Shown here in pieces: positions 45,303 through 58,027 of a stretch of 64,000 nt of DNA. A program made the translations under genes and the position numbers. The DNA lies in assembly GCA_028023455.1 (NCBI GenBank), contig JAQFVV010012405.1, positions 3,229,149 through 3,293,148 of the forward strand, given 5' to 3'. The notes beneath the pieces were generated by a model that worked only from the letters and a program-made list of their open reading frames with translations, was not told the origin of the DNA and ran no database searches. Source of the DNA: Epiperipatus broadwayi. Its lineage: Eukaryota > Onychophora > Udeonychophora > Euonychophora > Peripatidae. Positions within the stretch are counted from its first letter, which is position 1. Each line of letters starts with the position of its first letter.

Positions 45303-48300
45303 GTAAGATTTATTTTTTGGTTTTATATATTTTTTAATGAGTGCTAAAAGTTTTAAATTATTACAATCATATCCAGCTTTGTTCCAAATTGTCTGATATG
45401 GCTTTTAAATACCATGCCAGGCATTTTGGAAGTTTTTTTTCCCCTTCTAAATAACCTACTGCAAAGTATCAGTAGTAGGATAGTGAGAATTCAAACATTG
45501 CCCCAATAATATTGGAATGAAATAAAATTCAAATCTTAATTTGAAACATAAAAACATAGACCATCAGAGATAGATGTATTATCATTATATCTTGATGTTT
45601 TTTGTGGCATATTTATATATATATTTCAATAAAAGATGAACTAAAAAAAGCAATGGAATGAATGTTTTTGTATAAAATTTGTAGAATTCACTCAATTTAT
45701 CAGTCATTTTGGAAAACTAATATTATGATTATTTGTGAAAATTGTAATATATATGTTTTATATGAAAACATGTAGATTGAATGCCAATAACATGTGCTCA
45801 CTAAGCTATTTTTTTTAACAGCTATATTTAGACATCAGAAATCACAAAAAGATTTTACTTTGTTTGTACCCATTGCAATTTACATGTCTATTTGTATGTG
45901 GAATCTTTTTTTTTAACCTTGTATATATAGATAAAATATAAAACAACATTTTTTAAAAAAAAAATCCCACTATAGGATAAATGTCTTCTCAATAACCTCT
46001 CATAAAGTAAAAGTGAAAAGAAAGCATTATTTACCAAGCCTTGACAAATGTCAGTTGATGAAGTTTTAATATTTTTCCATTCTTGTTTCATTTTCTAGCT
46101 AAGAGAGATTAGATACCCATTTACCAACCAATATTGGAGGATTAGTTATATTGGATAGGGATAATTAATCTGAAAGAAAAATTATAAATGAAAAAGAAAA
46201 TCAATTTTATTTAGCCTGGATTCATACCCAGGTTATACTTATGTCTGAAAATACATTAATATCACAATATGCAGCCTTTTCTTGCAGGTCTATATCTATA
46301 TGTTTATGTGGTCATTTTAGTAAAAGAAGAAATAAAGGAATAGGATAATCAATTAGATTTCTTGTACAATTTGAAAGAAATATATATATTGCAATGGTAT
46401 GAAATAGATTTAAACAATGCATATTTTATGATAAACAGTATAATTAAAAAAACATTAAGAAAACCAGCAATGCATATTTATTCAGGAATTGTTTGGAAAC
46501 AAAAAAAAATATCATACCATGAATTAGATAACATTCTGACAGAAATGGAAATGACAAATCTTTAGAAGATTTGCCTGTAATATGCCATTATGAGGATCAC
46601 CAGGGTGTTTTTTTTTTTTTTTAAAATTCATCTTGATTGATAATTAAGAAATGTAAATTGGTTATCTTATTATTGAATTGAGAAAAAATTTAAATATTGA
46701 ATGACAAAAGTGAATGCAATATGTTTAAGTTAATAATTTAATAAAGAAAAGGAATCATCATTACATTAAAGAGTATTAAATTAAAAATATAATTTAAAAT
46801 ATCAACTAAGATTTATATATATATTATAAAAGCTTAGAAAAAACGTTAATCAAATATTTAATTGTACTTTTTTAATACTAGAGCTCTGTGCAAACTATAA
46901 AGAACAGCACTTTTTTATATTAATTATTGACCATAAATATAACATTTTTTTTTAAAATCAGTGAATTTGTAATCTTGATAGTGTGTATATGTGCATGTAT
47001 TTAAAACTTAAAGGAAAACAAGAAATAAACACAGACAATTGTTTATATTATTTTAATCTATTATGGATATATGTAAAGTAAACATTAGTAATGGTAAAAT
47101 GTATTATTTAGAATCTTTTTTTTTTACTAGCTAGATCTTAGATTAATCATTATGTCCTTTTCACTTAAATGTAGTTAATAATATGTTCATGCTGACATTT
47201 TGAAAATATAGTCACATTATACTTTATATATGGCAAATTTAATTTTCAGAGTAGTGGTGATTATTAAAGTTGTTAGCCCCAATATATATATATTTAATTA
47301 TTTTCTTTCTACAGTTTTCACTTTTTCATGCAGAATATTGACTTTCTGGAAAATAAAACACAGTTATATAGGGAATGTAGATAATTGATTGCTGTTCCAA
47401 TAACTTTTTCATTTGGCCCTATTGTACAAATTGCACTTAAGGGTCTTCTGTATCATAAAAATATTTACAACTTTAATTTGAGTTAATGCTGTGAATAATT
47501 TTATTTTGTATATTCTTTGATATATTAGTGTTTAATAATGTGGATTAGTTTCTTTTAAATTTAGTTGTATACTGTGTGTTACAATAAAATATTTGTAACA
47601 TTTATTTTATTTTGATGCTATATTCTTCAATTTTGTAAGGGATTATTATCATTATTTTATTTTAGCAAACTATATCTTTGTATTTGTATATAATTTTTTA
47701 ATTTTATGCATGATTACTTTGAAATTTTGACAGTTGAATTTCAATTTATAAGTTCCTTCTTCATTCCCAAGTTCTATTAAGTTTTTTTTTTATTTGCTCA
47801 GGAGTTAGTAAATTTACAGTCTTTTATTAATGTATGAATGTTGTTTGTACTTTATCTTCTCTAGAATTTGAATAATAAGGATATTTTTTTCTCTTTTTAC
47901 TATAGTAGCATCTATTTAAGTTTGAGTCAGATTGGCATATAGTTCTCTTTGTCATGAGAATTGAGGATTCAAAACTGGATATTACATATTTGGTAGCCAT
48001 TTTTAACTCAAGTTTTTTATTATCAAGGTTTTAGCTTGAAATTGAAAAAAATCTTAAGGTTTTTTGAAGCCAATTTAATTTCCTTGTATAGTTCTGACAC
48101 TAGTTCTGTAATTACATATTTTAATAGTCATACTTTTACTGTAACTGTAGGCATGTTTTTTTCTTGGCTAATCACATAATATTGTTGCAGTATTTTGATT
48201 AAATTCAATAAAAGAAAACAAATACTTGTCATATATGTCAACAGTTAGTCAATATTGTTTGTTTGGTGTGAGTAATATGATTTTCAAATGACATTTTTTG

Positions 48301-48683
48301 GAAAAAAAAACATGAGAAGAAAATATTTAGAATTAATCTTAAATAAAAATTTATGACCATATAATTTATTTATTTAATGAAAATCACTTGATTTTTGCTA
48401 ATTACCTTTGTCACCATTATTTGCTTTCTCTGTTATATTTATATGTGTATCTATATATGTATATATTAATTTTAATATTTTTAGGGTTGAATGGTGATTG
48501 CTTATATATTAGTTAATGTGTAGCTCTTGTACGGATTTGCCCCATAAATAATTGTAAGCAATTCACATTTGAAATATATGCAAATGGTCTTGAAGATTTT
48601 AGATTAAGCAGTAATTTAAAATTTGTTACATTTGAAAGATTTTATTATTTATACATATTTATCAGACAAATTTTTGAATTCAT
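45303..48683 (+). other. Start of downstream intron, no gene seen
   Basis: The sequence follows directly from the splice donor of the SCAPER exon. It is AT-rich with short open frames that lack coding character, several short TA runs and poly-A or poly-T tracts. No repeat or exon was recognised here. Confidence 0.6.
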
Positions 48684-48772
48684 TGCCCTATGTGGTTTAG
48701 TGCAGTGGTAGAGTATTATACGCTGGATTAGAAAGTCCTTGGACTCATTCCAGTTCCAGCACTCAAATATCT
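48684..48772 (+). repeat. Eroded tRNA-derived short repeat
   Basis: TGGTTTAGTGCAGTGGTAGA looks like an A box and GGACTCATTCC like a decayed B box, at tRNA spacing. There is no folding acceptor stem. Confidence 0.5.
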
Positions 48773-49395
48773 TATGAACTCTGAGTTATAAAATTATTAT
48801 ATTATTTATTTATTTTATCACATTATATACCTATATCATTATTTTTTTTAAATTAATATCATAATTTAATTAATTTCAACATCTTTAATGTTTAGTTAAA
48901 TTAAGAGTATTAATATAAAAAAACTTATATTAATATAAAAAAGCTTGTTTGAGCTATTAGTATGCTCTCTGTATTACATTAAGAGTATTCATGTATCTTC
49001 TCTCCTAATCATACATATTTAAAATCTTCACTATAAAATTTTACTGCATAATTTATTTTCATTTGCATTTTTTTTAATTTGTTAGTCAACATATACTTTA
49101 TATATTCTGATAATTTATTTGGGAATAAAATTATTTAAAAGATATTATTAATTTTTACCACTAAATTTTGAATCTATTTTTATATTTAATAATTCCAAAT
49201 CTATGTGTCAATGAAAATTGTGTTACTAATAGAAATAGCTATTAATGTAATGTAATTAATGTATTCATTATTTTAACATTTATATAATATACTACAAAGA
49301 AATCATTGACTAAGATTGAGGGATGTTTTTAATGGGTGGATAAATCAGATCAACTGATTTGTCATGAAGAAGTGACTGATGATAATTATACTTAT
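48773..49395. other. AT-rich DNA without recognised features
   Basis: It contains a short direct repeat ATTAATATAAAAAA near 48908-48940 and no coding signal. Confidence 0.45.
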
Positions 49396-49504
49396 TATAA
49401 ACAGAGCAAAATTCTCCATACAGTATTGCCACCTGTGCTAAACAGAGTAATCAATGGATGCCAGAAGGCTTGTACATAAAATCCCTATCTAATGCCTACT
49501 CGTT

Positions 49505-49562
49505 CAATATCCCCAGACTAGTTTCTGGCTTGTGGCCTTCGTCAGTGAGGAGCTTTGGATCT
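49505..49562 (-). ncRNA. Hammerhead ribozyme, canonical core (left arm)
   Basis: On the minus strand: stem I TCCTCA / TGGGGA (six pairs, one G-U), core CTGACGA, stem II GGC-CACAA-GCC, GAAAC-TA-GTC with the palindromic stem III, and a distal ATCCAA/TATTGA helix. All core residues are consensus. Confidence 0.75.
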
Positions 49563-49594
49563 GAGAACACTGCATCTAGATCTTAGAATCTAAT

Positions 49595-49645
49595 GCAACC
49601 CTCACTGACGAAGGCCACAAGCCAGAAACTAGTCTGGGGATATTG
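49595..49645 (+). ncRNA. Hammerhead ribozyme, canonical core (right arm)
   Basis: CTGACGA at 49605-49611, GGC/GCC stem II, GAAAC at 49625-49629, TA, and GTC at 49632-49634. Stem I pairs CCTCA with TGGGG (five pairs). The distal stem I half seen in the left arm is absent here because the palindrome centre cuts it. Confidence 0.75.
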
Positions 49646-49769
49646 GATGAGTAGGCATTAGATAGGGATTTTATGCACAAGCCTTCTGGCATCCATTGAT
49701 TACTCTGTTTAGCACAGGTGGCAATACTGTATGGAGAGTTTTGCTCTGTTTATCAACAATTAATGTGCT

Positions 49770-50580
49770 AGTATAGGAAATGTGATCATGTGATGCTTAA
49801 TGGTTTATACTTATTATACTTGTCTAAATAAGAAAGCCTTGTTAGATTTTCCATAAAGGCTAATCTTTGAAAATATATCCAGTAAAACATGGGGTTTTTG
49901 TTTATCCATAATTCTTGAAAAGTTGAAGTAACATCATATGAAGGATTCTATTGTTTTTATCTGTATTGCACAATTTTGAGATTGCAACATTTTATGGAAC
50001 TTGTGTCCACTGACCTGTGTAATATGGTCTGCCATAACATTGATAAGTGACACATATGTCATGATATTTTATTTCTATAGTGTTATGTCTCCTCACTATG
50101 TTTCATAATATGTCATGATTGTTTCCTTATTATCACAAACAATATCTTGTTGTGTTTATGTTCATATTGACCTATTAGTTCTCTGAGCAGTAGAGTGAAT
50201 TAGGAGCATTTCCTTATAGCATTACATATAAAGTGCACTCATCATTTTTTATTTGATTTTTGAAGTGTTAAATTTTATCTAAATAAGAAACTATTGGAAA
50301 AATAATATATTTAGAATAAAAATGATCACTTATCAGCACTGGCCACCATTTTAAATAGAATGTGGATTAGTTACCAAGTATATTTTTATAAAAGAGAACA
50401 AATTTTATTTAGTTACTATTTGTACAATTTGAGATGTAAAAAAGAAGTTTGCTATCAACTGAAAAAAGATTATTCAATTCCACGTTGAGGTCTTAAAAGA
50501 AGCAGATTAGGGCATATTTTTTGACAACTCAGTATACTATTATCATTGCAACTGTTTTAGTATGCAATTATTCATATTAT
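49770..50580. other. AT-rich DNA without recognised features
   Basis: No coding signal or classifiable repeat was seen. Confidence 0.45.
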
Positions 50581-51570
50581 TAGAAAGAGAAAGGCTTTGA
50601 CCTTTTTCACATGCATCTTAAACATTTGTGTAATAGCCAAATGATATAGTTTTGATTATAGAGAAACCTTTCAAATCTCAACACAAGGCAGAGACTTTAT
50701 AAAGATAAGAGTGGCTATCTTATCTTTAACCTAAATTCTTAATTACATAGGCCAATCTGAAACTTCTTGATTTAAGAGCATGAAGATATTACACTTTTTA
50801 CATTTAAATCCACTATTTTCTTTCACAAATTGACTTATGTGAAATGATTTAATATTAAGATCTTTTTAATGGAAATATAGAAACTAATGTAATATTCTGA
50901 TTATTTTATCAAGCACACAGAAGTCTGTAATTAAAAAGAGAATGGCTTTAATTTTTTTCACATGCACTTTTAATGTTTGTATAATAGCCAAATTATATAC
51001 TTTTTGACTATAGAGGGACCTCTCAAACTTCAACACAAGATAGGGAATTTATAAAGATAAGAGTGGCCATATTATCTTTAACTTAAATTATTAATTATAA
51101 AGGTCAATCTGAAGCATCTTGATTTAAGAACATGAAAATATTACACTTTTCACATTTAAATCCACAATTTTCTTTCACAAATTAACTTATGTGCAATCTT
51201 GCAATTTACAAGAGTTAATATTAAGATTTTTTTAATATTAATTCAATGTAAATCACAAGATTTTGTGGAAGTTAATTTGTAAAAGGAAATAGTGGATTTA
51301 CATGTATAAAGTATAATATCTTCATGCACTGAAGTCAAATTTTTTCAAATTGGCCTATATAATTAAGAATGTAGGTTAAAGATAGATGGCCACTCATCCT
51401 TATAAAGTCATTATCTTGTGTTGAGGTTTAGGATGCCCCTCTATAGTCACTACATTGTTTTGCTATTATACAAATGTTTAAGGCACATGTGAAAAATGTT
51501 AAAGCCTTTCTCCCTCTAATTACAGACTTACAGTGCATTTGATAAATAATCAGAACATTAAATTATTCAC
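50581..51570. repeat. Triple repeat: two direct copies and one inverted copy, about 300-340 bp each
   Basis: Copy A about 50581-50880 (+), copy B about 50885-51225 (+), copy C about 51236-51570 (-). Shared blocks include GTAATTA-A-AGAGAA-GGCTTT, AACACAAG and GATAAGAGTGGC. B and C form a large imperfect hairpin with a short loop. No coding frame is present. Confidence 0.8.
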
Positions 51571-53020
51571 ATCTTAAATAAACATTGGTGGTTGGCTCAT
51601 CAACATGTAAAAGCATAGTGATCTTATTGCACTATTTTTAAGTCGAAGACCAAAAAATATTTTGATCCTTTTTTCTTTTATACTGACAAGTCTTAACTGA
51701 GACATAATTTTGTTTTTGAAATCAGGATGAATGTGTTTACGTCTGCTCATTCATTTTTGCATTTAAAATTATTATAGAGTATAATAAATTATGTTCTTCA
51801 TGTTTCAAAGTTTGTAAAACCATTAGCCAAGATTGCAGTTGGCAACTGAAAGCAGAAGGAGCTAAAAATTTCTGGGTTATGAAAATAAGCTGCCATATGG
51901 AATATTCTTTTATTAGCTACTTGCAACATTGCTGCAGAGTTTTGGATTTTGGAACTGAAGTTCATGAATCATTGTCCTAGTTTGCCATTTCTGGTGTTTG
52001 AACTTCTTATGAATTTTCAAGCAATAAACCATTTGATTTTCAAGGAAGAAAGATTGAACAACTGAAAAGAAATAACTAATATGAAATGGGAATAATACTG
52101 GACTTAGTAAAGTTAGAAAAAAATATTGTAAAGTGAATGTCTACTTTATTATAAAGGTACAAATATTGAAACAGAAATGAAGTAGGATTTGTATAAAAAA
52201 TAGAAGACTATTATTGTAGAAAGTGATAGTATTTCAAATAAATAGGAATTAGTTATTAAACTTAATGGAAATTATCAAAGATAAATAAATTTACATTTTT
52301 TCCAGAAAAAGAAAATATGTATATTATTAATTATTATTATTATTCTCATTGTTTTCAAAAAACGCAAAACAAAAATGGATATGGAATCATCCAAATGAAA
52401 GTACAGTTTTTTGAGTAGCAGAAATATATATAACAATTCAACCTATAAGTTATTAGTTTGTGAAGGATGTGTGTTATGACCGAACTAGAATAATGAAAGT
52501 TTTTAAGAAAGGCTGTATAATATCTTTAACCTTCAGAAATATTCCAAAAAATTTATGATAGAACTTGAAAATTATTTAAAAATATTAACATATCATTTCA
52601 ATTATGGCTTAGTTTTGCATGCTAAGAAGATAATTGATAATTAGATTGGCTATACAGATAACTGACAAAAAAAGAAGCAATAATTCACTAAATTTTCAAC
52701 TTTATTAAGTTAACAAAGAATATGAAATTATTTTTAAATGATCCATATTGAAGAATTGAATAACTGAATTTTGTTTAAAAGTTATATAAAAAAATAAATT
52801 AGAAGTGAAAGATTTTGAGTCCCAAAAATGCTATATAATATCTTGACATTAGAGGAAAGTAGTTTTATTAGAAGAAATGATAGTACAACGATTACAAAGA
52901 GAAATGACCTCATTAAGTTGTATGAAACTATTATAGAAAAAACTGTATATTAATAATAAAACAAAAATGACAAGAAGAAAATAAAGTAACAACATAATAG
53001 TATCTTTTGAAATTATAACT
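51571..53020. other. AT-rich DNA with a short zinc-motif-like open stretch
   Basis: At 51790-51910 an open stretch reads CSSCFKVCK, then DCSWQLKAEGAKNFWVMK, then H. The order resembles the N-terminal zinc-binding region of MULE transposases (CPW-L-A----FVV-K---HTC), but it is isolated and short. The rest may include the eroded 5' part of the RTE LINE downstream, and no other feature is seen. Confidence 0.3.
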
Positions 53021-54330
53021 ATTTAAGAGGAAGAGGTAAAGTTTCAGGACATAATGGAATTATTATAAATATATATTTTAAAAAATCTATGAATAAATAG
53101 ATGAATTATTGAACATATCATATACTAAATGTTTTAACCATAAAGATGTAGTAGTAATGATACTTACTAAAGGTAAAAAGAAAGACATTAGAAGTTATTT
53201 ATCTAACTCCCCCCCCCCCCCAGTTCTATGCATATATTTTGATTTGATAACTCATCTACAGTGAATTTTGAACTCAAAACAACCAAAAGAATAATCTGCA
53301 TTTAAAAACTGTAGTCATAGATAACATCCAAGTATTAAGAGAAGTTATAGCAAAACATCATGAATATGTCTAAATTATTTTGTTTTGTATTTGAAAATTA
53401 TGAAAAATTGTTTGATTCTATAAATATTTTATTGGTGATTTAAAATGCTGAAAAGATAATACAACAGGGTGATTCTTTCCACATTTTTTTAAAGCAGTGT
53501 TACCGGAAGTATTCTTGCAAATTAAAATAGGAAGCTAAGAGATAAAAATAAATGCATAATTAATAAATCATATGGATTTTGCAGATGACATAATTATTTT
53601 TTTAATTAATGCTTTAGAGCTTTAAGAAATGTTATGAGAACTATCAGATACTAGCAATTGAAAGCAAAAAAGTTAAAATAATTTAAAATGCTAAAAAAAA
53701 AAGAGCTGAAATTGAGTGCTTTTTCAAAAAGATGAAAATATATAATAATCAATTAAAAGAATTAACCATTACAAATATTGATATTACCAATAATTATGTG
53801 AACATATTAATTATAGGTTTAAACATAAAAGGAATACTTTTGATAGAAATGGATTAGTATTAAAAGGGAATATGCTATGTACTGGTGAAAAATGGTTTTT
53901 AATAATTGGGTTTTATTATTGCTTACTTTTTTAAAAAAAAATCAATTCACAGCTTTCCGACTACACACTGGAGTATGGAAAGATGTATGTTTAACAATAA
54001 TAGCAGAATGAAATTGAAATATGTAAGTGAGAAAACAAACAGCAATCATTGATATAAGTGAAATAATTAAAAGCCAATAAACATCCCATAATCACAATAT
54101 GTATAGAGAGTTTTGCCTGTTTTAAATAATTAATAGGTTAGAATGGAACTGGACTGAATATATGTTTAGAAGAGATAACAATGAATGGATAGTCAAACTT
54201 TTAAACCTGATCTCAGGAAAGTAAAAAAGATTTAGAAAAAAACAACATGTGAGATGGATGTTTGGGATAAAGAAATGTGACCAAGTAATGTGTAAAGAAA
54301 TTGGATTGAATTTGGATAAACTTTTATCTT
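53021..54330 (+). pseudogene. RTE-type LINE remnant: reverse transcriptase and C-terminal domain
   Basis: In order on the + strand and in shifting frames: GHNGIII near 53040 (counterpart of GPDGI), KGKKKDIRSYLSNS at 53169-53210, QPKE--AF and a region aligning with Q-G-S--H, QGDS near 53466, MDFADDIIIF at 53572-53601 with the catalytic aspartates, ELTITNIDITNNYVN, then near 54165-54280 FRRDNNEW and HVRWMFGIKK, the usual C-terminal blocks. The order and motifs match RTE-like LINEs. Numerous stops are present. A poly-C run sits at 53210-53221, and a fragment of the hammerhead repeat's tail lies at 54098-54135. Confidence 0.65.
54098..54135 (+). repeat. Fragment of the hammerhead-family terminal sequence
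   Basis: GTATAGAGAGTTTTGCCTGT followed by TTTAAATAATTAATAGG matches the right end of the repeats at 2.8, 3.25 and 49.75 kb. No ribozyme part is present. Confidence 0.5.
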
Positions 54331-56790
54331 GTACTGAATTGATAATTTTTGAAAGTGTTGATGACGAATGTAATTTGAAAATTATAGTTTTATTGTTGTA
54401 ACAAATTTATGGCCAGTTTTTTTTTTTGCTTAGGACATAAATGTAATCATAAAGAACTACTGTTTACTTCTTGAAAAAAAAAGTTAATTACACTTGATAG
54501 AAAATTAATGCCACACTATGTAGAATATCACTCTTTATTTGAGATTAAGTATCATTAATTTTAAATATAATCATTGGAGTAATAGAAATCTAAGATAATC
54601 TTCAACACAGACAACCTTTTATTTACATTTGATATTTCATTAGTGTAACACTTAGTTATATTTATTGTATATTCTGATTTGTTTCAGTCTGATCATTTAT
54701 CATAAAGTTACTGTTGGAAATTTTATCTTCTAAAAGAAAATTTCCAATTTTTTAAAAAAACAAAAAACAAAAGCAATACAGACATATTACTATTAATCTG
54801 AATTCCATGAATACAAATTCTTTCTTTTCTGAATACTTTTAGATTAAGCAGTATAGCATCTCTAAGATATATGACAAATTACAAAAGTATATTAATAAAC
54901 TAGTTGAATTTTAAAAAACCAGATTCAATTTTCATATATATATATATATTATCAATGGTAAGTAGCTTATTAAAAAAACTTTCAATTGTTTGAAAAAAAA
55001 ACATCATTCATTTAAAAAAATAATTATAACAGCTTCTGATCTGATGTCAAATTGTTACTTTTCAATAATCATAAAAAAAACAATCATCTTTCTATTCATA
55101 ATACCTTTAATAAAATAATAAATTTAATTTTTTACTTATATAAATTTAGTAATTGTCTATATAATCCAAAAATAATCAAATTGTGTTTCTATGCTATGGA
55201 TTTTCTTTCAATAACAAATGAAAGATAAAATACAATATTAAATTGCTATTCCATTGGTAAAGTTTCTTTTTGATAACAAATGAAACTGATAAATTTATAA
55301 AACAGTGGCTTTTAATGTCATATTTCTGAATTATTACTTTAGCCAAGACTAAAAGAAAAAAATGTGAGATCATAGTTTAATACGTGTAACACATTTTATG
55401 TAAAAAAGTTAAATGTATTTTCAAGCTGTGTGTAAATCATAATTTTTTTATATTGTAATTTTCAAAAACAATATAAATGTCTGATTATATACTAGTAATT
55501 TATTTTCAGCAAAAAGTAAAGGAAATTTTATATATTGACAACTTTTATATCAGATTGCTAAATTATTATATCAGCTAAGATTAAAATAAAAAAAAAATGT
55601 AATTAGAATTTAATATACATAATACATTTTTATGAAGAAGCTAAAATTAGCCACAGATTGTATGAAAATTTCAATATTTTTTTTGTTTACATTAAAAATT
55701 AATTTCAAAAGCAAGAAAACCCAACTCAATCTTCTTACAATTTTAATTTCTGTACAATATTTTGTTAGCTACTTAATGTAGCAACATAGTCAAACAGTTT
55801 CTTTAACCTACTTTTTGTGGCAAATTTTAATTAATCCATAAAATATATAAATATGTATTTATTAATATTTGAAGCATCTGAAGTCAAAGCATTTGCAATT
55901 TTGTATTAAAAATTATTCTCAGAAAAAAAAAAAAGGCAACAATTTTTATTTTTACGGAAGATTACATAACTCTAAGTTCATATAGTAATATATTTTTTAG
56001 AATACATTTTCTTTTTATAAAAAAAGTTGAATTATAAAAGGGCATGTTAGTTGATTCATTATTTATTGTCAATTTTTTATGAAACATAAAATTACATATT
56101 TTCAATTCTATACAAAACATTTATTTTCAAAATGTAAATAGAAAAATAATTTTGACGTAGCAATCATTTTTGTGTTATTCTAGTTTTTTTTAAAAAATGG
56201 ACAAAGTAAGTAAACTTTTATTACAATTTTTATTCTACTTGTTACTGCAAAATTTCAAGTGCATATAAATAAAATAATGGATTTAAATGTTTTGTTTATT
56301 TTATTTAATTTTTTTTTAAGCAGATGTTTTATAATAAAGTAAATTTTTTTTAGCATTTTGTCTTATTATTGCTTTTACCATATACAAAAATGATAATAAG
56401 TTTGATAAAATTTATTACTTGAATTTCTGCCACCTATTAATGCATAAATTTTTCATAAAGAAATAAATATGAACAATAAATTTAACTTTACTTATTTTAT
56501 TTGTTAATTAATTATTTTTTTTTGAAGAATTATATTTAAATTACACCATAGCATTGCACTTCATTTTATTTTTATTTTTGTTTATTTTAACCTTGTAATG
56601 CTAGTTTTGATTCTGGGTTTTACCAAAAATTTCGAACCTGGACTCAGCTTTGAACCCAGGTTTAAAATAAGAGTAGATATATGTTTTACTTTTCATTTTC
56701 TATTTATTTGATCACAATTTAAAATATATTTCCAAATCTCATTTTTCAATATTAACTTTTAATCTTTTTAATTTTTGACAAATAATTTAA
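54331..56790. other. AT-rich DNA without recognised features
   Basis: Mostly homopolymers, (TA)n near 54938-54950 and short frames. No exon or classifiable repeat was seen. Confidence 0.45.
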
Positions 56791-58018
56791 CAGTGAGGAT
56801 TGGCAATTCCTCTACAAGCTTTATGATAAATGCTTAGCCAGAGCCAGAACTTAAAATATTTCTGTCAGGAACCCCTCCCCAAACCCCTGACCATGGTTTC
56901 ATGCTTTGGCACTCCTCAGAGAGGTGTCAGGGTAGGTTCAGACACTAGATCTAAAAATACCAACCCAAAGCTAAGCACTTAGCTAAAAGTTATCTATTGA
57001 GTGGAAAATCTGAAATTTTCAGACATCTACATGTCTTCAAACCTAGCTATCCAACTCAAATAGCTATATGGGGCTGATAGAGATCTTCAGCCATACCATA
57101 TATTAGTAGTCATAGCAATATAAAATTGCATAAGACTTTTGGCAGAGACTATAAATAGTCAAAATAAGAGTCATAGATCAATTTATAGATCACATGACCC
57201 TATCTATTAAGCCTGTAAGTTATAAACAGTGAGGATTGCCAATTCCTCTACAAGCTTTATGATAAATGCTTAGCCAGAGCCAGCACTTAAAATATTTCTG
57301 TCAGGAACCCCTCCCTAAACCCCTGACCATGGTTTCATGCTTTGGCACTCCTCAGAGAGGTCAGGGTAGGTTCAGACACTAGATCTAAAAATACCAACCC
57401 AAAGCTAAGCACTTAGCTAAAAGTTATCTATTGAGTGGAAAATCTGAAATTTTCAGACATCTACATGGCTTCAAACCTAGCTATCCAACTCAAATAGCTA
57501 TATGGGGCTGATAGATTTTCAGCCATACCATATATTAGTAGTCATAGCAATATAAAATTGCATAAGACTTTTGGCAGAGACTATAAATAGTCAAAATAAG
57601 AGTCATAGATCAATTTATAGATCACAGCTATGACTACTAATATATGGTATGGCTGAAAATCTATCAGCCCCATATAGCTATTTGAGTTGGATAGCTAGGT
57701 TTGAAGACATGTAGATGTTCTGAAAATTTCAGATTTTCCACTCAATAGATAACTTTTAGCTAAGTGCTTAGCTTTGGGTTGATATTTTTAGATCTAGTGT
57801 CTGAACCTACCCTGACACCTCTCTGAGGAGTGCCAAAGCACAAAACCATGGTCAGGGTTGGGGAGGGGTTCCTGACAGAAATATTTTAAGTGCTGGCTCT
57901 GGCTAAGCATTTATCATAAAGCTTGTAGAGGAATTGGCAATCCTCACTGTTTATAACTTACAAGCTTAATAGATAGGGTCATGTGATCTATAAATTGATC
58001 TATGACTCTTATTTTGAC
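56791..58018. repeat. 436-bp repeat in direct/direct/inverted arrangement
   Basis: Unit A 56791-57226 (+), unit B 57227-57625 (+), unit C 57626-58018 (-). All share CAGTGAGGATTG, CCAGAGCCAG, AACCCCTCC and TCATAGATCAATTTATAGATC. C read on the minus strand begins with the last part of one monomer and runs into the next, so it crosses a monomer boundary: the source was already a tandem array. AATTTAACA occurs at both outer edges (56784-56792, 58019-58027), a possible 9-bp target duplication. It is richer in G and C than its surroundings, with no coding frame. Confidence 0.85.
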
Positions 58019-58027
58019 AATTTAACA

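Larger units (their letters stand above)
49396..49765. repeat. Palindrome of two inverted hammerhead-bearing repeats
   Basis: Left arm about 49396-49555 and right arm about 49597-49750 are near-perfect inverted copies with a spacer of about 40 bases. The outer ends are AAACAGAGCAAAATTCTCC and its inverse. Each arm carries a canonical hammerhead on the strand pointing outward. The family is that of 2.6 and 3.1 kb. The layout equals the inverted ends of the PLEs with no body between them. Confidence 0.85.

Noticed and set aside
46362-46565. Open frame of 67 codons downstream of the SCAPER exon
   Set aside because: It lacks splice sites, similarity to the next SCAPER segment, and coding composition.
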